NCBI RefSeq assembly: GCF_011044155.1
Contig: NZ_CP049056.1
Span: forward strand, 2,170,001-2,234,000
Origin: Pikeienuella piscinae
GTDB taxonomy: Bacteria > Pseudomonadota > Alphaproteobacteria > Rhodobacterales > Rhodobacteraceae
Reading direction: 5' to 3'
DNA length: 64,000 nt
Position numbers and translations under genes: made by a program. Numbering within the stretch: the first letter of the stretch is position 1; each line of letters begins with the position of its first letter. Positions 62,770 through 64,000 of the stretch are shown here, in pieces. The notes beneath the pieces were generated by a model, which saw nothing but the letters and a program-made list of their open reading frames with translations, had not been told where the DNA came from and did not search any database.

Positions 62770-64000
62770 TCCAGCATCCGGCGCAGCAGTTCGACATCCT
62801 CGGCGATCTGACTGTCGGTGTCGGAGAGCGACTCGACCCTCTTCACCGCGTGCATCACCGTGGTGTGGTCGCGCCCGCCAAACTTGCGGCCAATCTCTGG
62901 CAGACTCTTCGAGGTCAGCGTTTTCGCCAGATACATCGCCACCTGGCGCGGCCGGGCGACGGCGCGGGCGCGGCGCGCCGAGGTCATGTCAGAGAGACGC
63001 AGGTTATAGTGATCCGCCACCTTTCGCATGATCTCGTCGATCGTCACCTTACGATCCGAGGCGCGCAGAAGATCGGCGAGGCATTCCTGCGCCATGTCGA
63101 GGGTGATCTCCCGTCCGACCAGCGAAGCGAAGGCGAATAGTCGGGTCAGCGCGCCCTCGAGCACCCGGACGTTGGAGGAGATTCGATGCGCCAGAAACTC
63201 CAGGACCTTCGGATCAAACCGCACCGAAGGTTCGCGCGCCAACGCTTCCTCCGCCTTCGACTGCAGGATGCCGAGCCGCAGTTCGTAATCCGTGGGATGA
63301 ATGTCGACCACCAGCCCCCATTGAAGGCGGGAGCGGATGCGCTCCTCCAACTGCTCGATATCGCCGGGCGCGCGATCGCCGGAGATGACGATCTGCTTGC
63401 CGCTGTCGATCAGCGCGTTGAACGTGTGAAAGAATTCTATCTGGGTGGAGTTCTTGCCGGCGATGAACTGCACGTCGTCAACCATCAGCACGTCGACGGA
63501 GCGGAACTGCTCCTTGAAGGCCATGGTGTTGTCCTTCTTGATCGCCTGGATGAAACGATACATGAACTGCTCGGCCGAGAGATAAAGCACCTTGCGCGCC
63601 GGCGTGCGCTCTGCGATCCGCCAGGAGATCGCGTGCATCAGGTGCGTCTTGCCGAGCCCGACGCCGCCATGCAGAAAAACCGGGTTGTAGACGACGCTGT
63701 CATCCTCTGCGACGCGACGCGCCGCGGCGTGCGCCAATTCATTCGGCCGGCCGACGACGAACTGATCGAAGGTGAAGCGCCGTTCCAGCGGCGCCGAACG
63801 CAGGACCGCTTCTCCCGGCTCCGGCAGAGTGCGCGCCGCCGCGCCCGCACTTACGCCGACGCCGACGCCGGCGTCGGTGACGCCCACGTTGACTTCGATC
63901 TGCGCGCAACGAGCGCCCGCCTCGTTCAGCGCGCCGGCGATCTCCTCCGCGTAGTGGCGTCGCACCCAATCGGCGGCGAACTCGGAGGGCGCGTCAAAGC
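62763..64000 (-). CDS. dnaA: Chromosomal replication initiator DnaA (5-prime end outside window)
   Basis: 412 codons of DnaA; the N-terminus continues beyond the right edge. Visible are the end of domain I ([16 protein letters not shown]), a short linker, the AAA+ domain with Walker [16 protein letters not shown], Walker [11 protein letters not shown] and sensor regions, and the C-terminal DNA-binding domain with [11 protein letters not shown] and [16 protein letters not shown]. It binds oriC to open the origin. No DnaA-box cluster is seen in the window, so the origin is presumably elsewhere. Confidence 0.97.
   Translation of the reverse strand, partial: FDAPSEFAADWVRRHYAEEIAGALNEAGARCAQIEVNVGVTDAGVGVGVSAGAAARTLPEPGEAVLRSAPLERRFTFDQFVVGRPNELAHAAARRVAEDDSVVYNPVFLHGGVGLGKTHLMHAISWRIAERTPARKVLYLSAEQFMYRFIQAIKKDNTMAFKEQFRSVDVLMVDDVQFIAGKNSTQIEFFHTFNALIDSGKQIVISGDRAPGDIEQLEERIRSRLQWGLVVDIHPTDYELRLGILQSKAEEALAREPSVRFDPKVLEFLAHRISSNVRVLEGALTRLFAFASLVGREITLDMAQECLADLLRASDRKVTIDEIMRKVADHYNLRLSDMTSARRARAVARPRQVAMYLAKTLTSKSLPEIGRKFGGRDHTTVMHAVKRVESLSDTDSQIAEDVELLRRMLEA

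Noticed and set aside
62760-64000. Replication origin next to dnaA
   Set aside because: No DnaA-box cluster or AT-rich unwinding region lies in the window on either side of the visible dnaA part; the 5-prime flank is outside.

Overview
The window is GC-rich chromosomal DNA (about 65% G+C by eye) from an alphaproteobacterium, most likely a Rhodobacterales relative. Pointers are the GlnK-AmtB pair behind a sigma-54 promoter, a PHB cluster with PhaR, a phosphatidylcholine synthase, a DctPQM TRAP transporter, a LexA-type box of the form GTTC-N7-GTTC, and a spike-base protein like that of the Rhodobacter gene transfer agent. dnaA is cut by the right edge and amtB by the left edge. One tRNA (Ala, anticodon CGC) is present; there is no rRNA and no CRISPR array.

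Layout. 1-2.8 kb: amtB/glnK, a glutamine amidotransferase and a GcvA-like LysR regulator divergent to a small basic protein. 2.8-7.1 kb: PHB genes (phaB, phaA, a PhaC-like hydrolase coupled to a small ORF, and divergent phaR). 7.1-9.1 kb: an EAL protein and tag, with a LexA-type box between them. 9.3-12.4 kb: a gene graveyard with remnants of a GntR regulator, a TRAP binding protein, a PdxA-family dehydrogenase and a diaminopropionate ammonia-lyase; only a DUF1127 gene looks intact. 12.6-16.6 kb: hydantoinase A, YtoQ and a PcaF-type thiolase. 17-20.5 kb: a TRAP operon. 20.5-29.3 kb: galE-kdsB-cysQ, GST-LysE, MarR, nitrilase-grxC-comF, a methyltransferase and hemH.

29.4-36.2 kb is the most unusual part. 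A tRNA-Ala is overlapped by the tail of a broken serine recombinase, followed by a broken type ISP restriction-modification gene, an IS5-family insertion and a truncated small ORF with a leader that can hide its ribosome binding site. Next comes a three-gene locus resembling the head-spike genes of gene transfer agents: spike base, a linker protein and a 1023-residue fibre with Ig-, lectin- and SGNH-like parts. It abuts exopolysaccharide genes (sugar transferase, beta-barrel, Wza-type export protein; 36.3-39.8 kb) and a sulfotransferase.

40.8-46.8 kb is a urate catabolic cluster: puuD, uraH, a puuE-uraD fusion, allE, allA and an NCS2 permease. Together they cover urate to glyoxylate except the allantoate amidohydrolase step. 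46.9-54 kb: class III aminotransferase, pcs, ileS (with an AT-richer internal patch), a His/Arg-rich secreted protein and argE. 54.3-59 kb: a pqiA-pqiA-pqiB-pqiC lipid-transport operon whose PqiB has a very long repetitive helical tail. 59-64 kb: a small coiled-coil membrane protein coupled to an OmpA-domain protein, an FAD oxidoreductase and dnaA.
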